Part shown: one piece after another, positions 61,511 to 64,000 of the stretch
How positions within the stretch are numbered: position 1 is the stretch's first letter
Layout of the letters: each line of letters starts with the position of its first letter
Assembly (NCBI GenBank): GCA_945873105.1
Contig: CAMCBW010000024.1
Coordinates: forward strand, 1-64,000
DNA from: Tangfeifania diversioriginum
Lineage (GTDB): Bacteria > Bacteroidota > Bacteroidia > Bacteroidales > Prolixibacteraceae
Direction: 5' to 3'
Length of the DNA stretch: 64,000 nt
Position numbers and translations under genes: made by a program
The notes under the pieces: model-generated
What the model was told of the DNA's origin: nothing
Databases searched by the model: none
Seen by the model: only the letters and a program-made list of their open reading frames with translations

Positions 61511-61704
61511 CGCTATTTTTATATATTTGATTAGTAGTATCTTATACATTTATTATTTAAATTCAAGCAATGATTTATTGCCGCAAACTTGAAATAGCTC
61601 CCTTTAGGCAGACTCCCTTAATCCTCAAAACTTGTTCATGGCTAACGGTAAAATAAGCTTGCCGGAAAAATTGGGACATAAAATTCAGGTCATTCCAGCA
61701 AAAA

Positions 61705-61738
61705 AAGATGCCTGGCATTATAATTTGCCAGGCATCTT
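61705..61738 (-). terminator. Intrinsic terminator of lgt
   Basis: AAGATGCCTGGCA pairs perfectly with TGCCAGGCATCTT (13 bp, 8-base loop), followed on the minus strand by TTTTTTT. It is 66 bases after the lgt stop. Confidence 0.88.
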
Positions 61739-61804
61739 GGGTATTTCTTTAGGCCATTAGCCTTTTACAAAGATAATTCACCGATGTGCTTTACACTATT
61801 CAAA

Positions 61805-62656
61805 CTAGTTTTTGTAGTGTATGGGGGGATTGGATAATGCCCTGTACATCAGGTATATTCCTCCCAATATAAATGGAATACTCAAAATTTGTCCCATGTT
61901 CAGGGCCATTCCGGCTTCAAATGCTTCCTGGTCTTCCTTGATAAACTCAACCAGAAATCGGACCAAAAACATGAATGTAAATCCATAGCCAATGATAAAA
62001 CCCTGGCGGTCTTTGAGATCCTTACTTTTGAAGAAAATCCACAAGGCAGATACAAAGAGCATCAAATAACCAAGGGCTTCATAAATCTGGGTCGGGTGTT
62101 TGGCGATGGTTTCATGGTTGCGATCGAAAATAAAACCCCAGGGAAGGTTGGTGGCTACACCATAAATTTCTGAATTCATCAGGTTACCGGTGCGTATCAT
62201 GGCCCCAACCAGGGCTGTTGGAATGATCAGCCGGTCAAGGGTCCATAGCATGGATCTTTTCGTTACCTTTTTGGAATAGAAATAGATCGCCAATACGATA
62301 CCAATGCCACCGCCATGACTCGCCAACCCCTGAAAACCAACAAATTTATAACTGTCTCCTACCTTGGCTATGGGAAGCACTATTTCAAGCAAATTGTGTG
62401 AATAATAACTCCATCCGTAAAAAAACACATGTCCGAGCCTGGCTCCTATGATAGTTGCCAGTATGGTGTAAATAAAAAGGGAATCCAGCCACTCCGTATT
62501 GGATTTTTCAAATTTGAACATCTTAAACATGATCTGGTAACCCGCCAGAAAACCCAATGCAAACATCAGTCCATACCAACGAACCGAAATAGGTCCGAGA
62601 CTAAAAAGCTCTGGGTCTGCGTTCCAGTGAATGGACATTAAAGTGCTCAATATCAT
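61805..62656 (-). CDS. lgt: Prolipoprotein diacylglyceryl transferase
   Basis: A 283-residue membrane enzyme with seven helices. The signature GAMIRTGNLMNSEIYG is diagnostic, as are RWYGLMFALGFLAGY and the HPTQIYEALGYL segment. It attaches diacylglycerol to the lipobox Cys of prolipoproteins, needed for the many lipoproteins in this window. Two ATGs are possible (62656 and 62638, the second giving MSIHWNADPELF). Confidence 0.95.
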   Translation of the reverse strand: MILSTLMSIHWNADPELFSLGPISVRWYGLMFALGFLAGYQIMFKMFKFEKSNTEWLDSLFIYTILATIIGARLGHVFFYGWSYYSHNLLEIVLPIAKVGDSYKFVGFQGLASHGGGIGIVLAIYFYSKKVTKRSMLWTLDRLIIPTALVGAMIRTGNLMNSEIYGVATNLPWGFIFDRNHETIAKHPTQIYEALGYLMLFVSALWIFFKSKDLKDRQGFIIGYGFTFMFLVRFLVEFIKEDQEAFEAGMALNMGQILSIPFILGGIYLMYRALSNPPIHYKN

Positions 62657-62694
62657 GCTTTGTAATGTTTAATAGTTTGGTACTGCTTTCAGTA

Positions 62695-62795
62695 AGTTAT
62701 GAGTTATGAATTATGAGTTAGGAGTGAAGTTATTTCTGTTTAAAGACATTCGATCCTTGAAGGTTAATTCCAAAACTCATAATTCATAACTCAAT
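62695..62795. repeat. Inverted pair of period-7 repeats (AGTTATG word) between secA and lgt
   Basis: AGTTATG, AGTTATG, AATTATG, AGTTAGG (62695-62722), then 52 bases, then ACTCATA, ATTCATA, ACTCAAT (62775-62795), complementary to the first. The word is shared with the arrays at 23855 and 25679. Confidence 0.72.
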
Positions 62796-64000
62796 CTATT
62801 CGTGACCGTGACAGTTTTTAAATTTCTTCCCGCTTCCACATGGGCATGGTTCGTTTCTGCCCACTTTTGGGGCATGACGAATTGGCTGTGGAGCCTTCGG
62901 TTCCTCCCTGTGTTCACCCGAGTGACCAGTGGCATCCATCTTCTCCTCTCGGTATTGAGAACGATCCTGTGACCGTTTAGCCACCGGTGCCTCCTTTACC
63001 TCATCAGCCTCACTGATTGGAATTTGGCCCTTCATCAGGGTGGAGACTACTCCCCTATTGATCTGCTCCATCATCGATTTGAAAAGATTGAATGATTCAA
63101 GTTTGTAGATGAGAAGCGGGTCCTTTTGCTCATATGAGGCATTTTGTACGGAAGTTCTCAACTCATCGAGTTCCCTTAGGTTCTCTTTCCAATGCTCATC
63201 GATCGTGGCGAGTATGACCTGCTTTTCATAGGACTTGACGAGATCCAAACCTTGTGTTTTGTAAGCCTTCTCGAGGTTCGTGACGATGTTGAACAACCGG
63301 TGACCGTCCGTGATAGGAACAACTATATTGTTGTAAATGTGAGATTTAGTTTCGTAAACGTTTTTGACTACCGGCCATGCCTGACGGGAAATTGCCTGGG
63401 ATTTGCGGGTGAAATTATCGATGGAAGCATGATATACCTTGTCGGTCAGCTGGTCGACATTCATTTTGGAGAACTCTTCATCATTGACCGGGGAATCCAG
63501 CGAAAGCGCTTTTATCAGGTCGAGCCTGAAATCTTCAAATCCTTCATGACCATTTGGATGATGTTCATTCGAGAGCATCTCACCCATGTCGAAAATCATG
63601 TTCAGAATGTCTACTTCAATCCTCTCTCCGAAAAGGGCATGACGCCTCTTCTTGTAAATAACCTCACGCTGGGAGTTCATGACATCATCGTATTCCAGCA
63701 ATCGCTTGCGAATACCAAAGTTGTTCTCCTCCACTTTCTTCTGTGCCCTTTCAATGGACTTGGAGATCATTGAGTGCTGAATTACCTCCCCCTCCTTTAA
63801 TCCCAGGCGGTCCATGATACCAACAATCCGATCGGACGAGAAGAGCCGCATTAGGTCATCTTCCAGTGACACGAAAAACTGGGAGGAGCCGGGATCACCC
63901 TGCCTACCTGCCCGACCACGCAACTGTCGGTCGACACGCCGGGAATCGTGTCTTTCAGTGCCTATAATTGCCAATCCTCCCAGGGCTCGCGTCTCAGGAG
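62796..64000 (-). CDS. secA: SecA C-terminal part, 5' end cut by window
   Basis: The C-terminal about 401 residues of the preprotein translocase ATPase; the frame is open to the right edge and continues beyond it ([20 protein letters not shown]). It holds the last part of nucleotide-binding domain 2 ([17 protein letters not shown]), the helical scaffold and wing, and the C-terminal zinc segment [14 protein letters not shown]. SecA drives Sec-dependent export. The apparent start near 63974 is an internal TTG, not the real one. Confidence 0.96.
   Translation of the reverse strand, partial: PETRALGGLAIIGTERHDSRRVDRQLRGRAGRQGDPGSSQFFVSLEDDLMRLFSSDRIVGIMDRLGLKEGEVIQHSMISKSIERAQKKVEENNFGIRKRLLEYDDVMNSQREVIYKKRRHALFGERIEVDILNMIFDMGEMLSNEHHPNGHEGFEDFRLDLIKALSLDSPVNDEEFSKMNVDQLTDKVYHASIDNFTRKSQAISRQAWPVVKNVYETKSHIYNNIVVPITDGHRLFNIVTNLEKAYKTQGLDLVKSYEKQVILATIDEHWKENLRELDELRTSVQNASYEQKDPLLIYKLESFNLFKSMMEQINRGVVSTLMKGQIPISEADEVKEAPVAKRSQDRSQYREEKMDATGHSGEHREEPKAPQPIRHAPKVGRNEPCPCGSGKKFKNCHGHE

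Noticed and set aside
61638-61760. Short plus-strand ORF of 40 codons downstream of lgt
   Set aside because: It runs straight through the lgt terminator hairpin, has no promoter-like box, and half of it is made of the two arms of the hairpin.
1-64000. tRNA, rRNA or insertion sequences
   Set aside because: No tRNA-like cloverleaf with a CCA-proximal T-arm, no 16S or 23S signature and no transposase motif was recognised in reading the gaps; a dedicated scan could still find a small RNA.

Overview
The window looks like a piece of a Bacteroidota chromosome, probably a polysaccharide- and peptide-degrading member of the Bacteroidales/Marinilabiliales side of the phylum. The reasons are the gene families (S46 dipeptidyl peptidase, DUF5916, PorE-like OmpA lipoprotein, many secreted lipoproteins), TAnnTTTG-type -7 boxes in front of several genes, few Shine-Dalgarno sequences, and rather AT-rich intergenic DNA. 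No rRNA, tRNA, insertion sequence, phage gene or CRISPR array was recognised. Genus-level placement is not possible from this sequence alone.

Layout. 1-7.3 kb (all minus): 5'-part of a GH10 xylanase cut by the window edge, a DUF1566 protein, a small membrane protein, an M28 peptidase, a glycerophosphodiesterase-like lipoprotein, a small outer-membrane barrel and a large putative glycosidase. 7.4-16 kb: DUF4056 protein, Maf pyrophosphatase, DPP11-type S46 peptidase, a membrane-NUDIX fusion, FKBP isomerase, NrnA, Ndk, thiol peroxidase. 15.8-24.4 kb: xylan-esterase-like hydrolase, lactonase, a translationally coupled GH78 rhamnosidase and GH43 pair, an M3-like metallopeptidase lipoprotein, a secreted thioredoxin. 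24.5-34.9 kb: CorA, Gfo/Idh oxidoreductase, TatD-like hydrolase, PAS sensor kinase, an HGSNAT-like acyltransferase divergent from a GH20 hexosaminidase, and an ECF sigma factor with a membrane partner. 35-48.7 kb: DUF5916 outer-membrane protein, ArfB, a second Gfo/Idh, a secreted esterase, PyrF, RF1, PurM, a PorE-like lipoprotein, cyclophilin, RF3 and an esterase. 48.8-52.5 kb: a two-domain CE12-like esterase/(alpha/alpha)6-type protein and a Tat-exported SGNH hydrolase. 52.6-61.3 kb: archaemetzincin and a redox/signalling cluster. 61.8-64 kb: Lgt and the 3' part of SecA.

The most interesting region is 53.2-61.6 kb. A four-gene minus-strand operon encodes a periplasmic-binding-protein/GcvH-like fusion, a Tat-exported four-cluster ferredoxin (HybA type), an NrfD/HybB quinone-reactive membrane subunit and a second membrane-anchored GcvH-like protein. 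No hydrogenase, molybdopterin or other catalytic subunit is present. The operon ends in a hairpin terminator and is followed by a sensor kinase with two periplasmic c-heme-like motifs and a sigma-54 activator carrying an intact GAFTGA loop. A near-consensus -24/-12 element lies about 70 bases upstream of the first operon gene, preceded by two related 17-base TGTTGCA...ACA sites. The likely reading is a heme-sensing, sigma-54-controlled membrane electron-transfer module with paired GcvH-like domains of unknown function. Both domains lack lysine at the usual lipoylation position and share a C-terminal signature.

The second unusual theme is intergenic. Seven gaps contain degenerate tandem repeats with an exact 7-base period but different words, often with a reverse-complement copy at the other end of the gap. 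Another set has a 9-base period (AAAGTGACT family). Two longer palindromes and several classical hairpins punctuate other gene ends. Secreted carbohydrate-active proteins are scattered through the window (GH10, GH78, GH43, GH20, several esterases), but no SusC/SusD pair is present.
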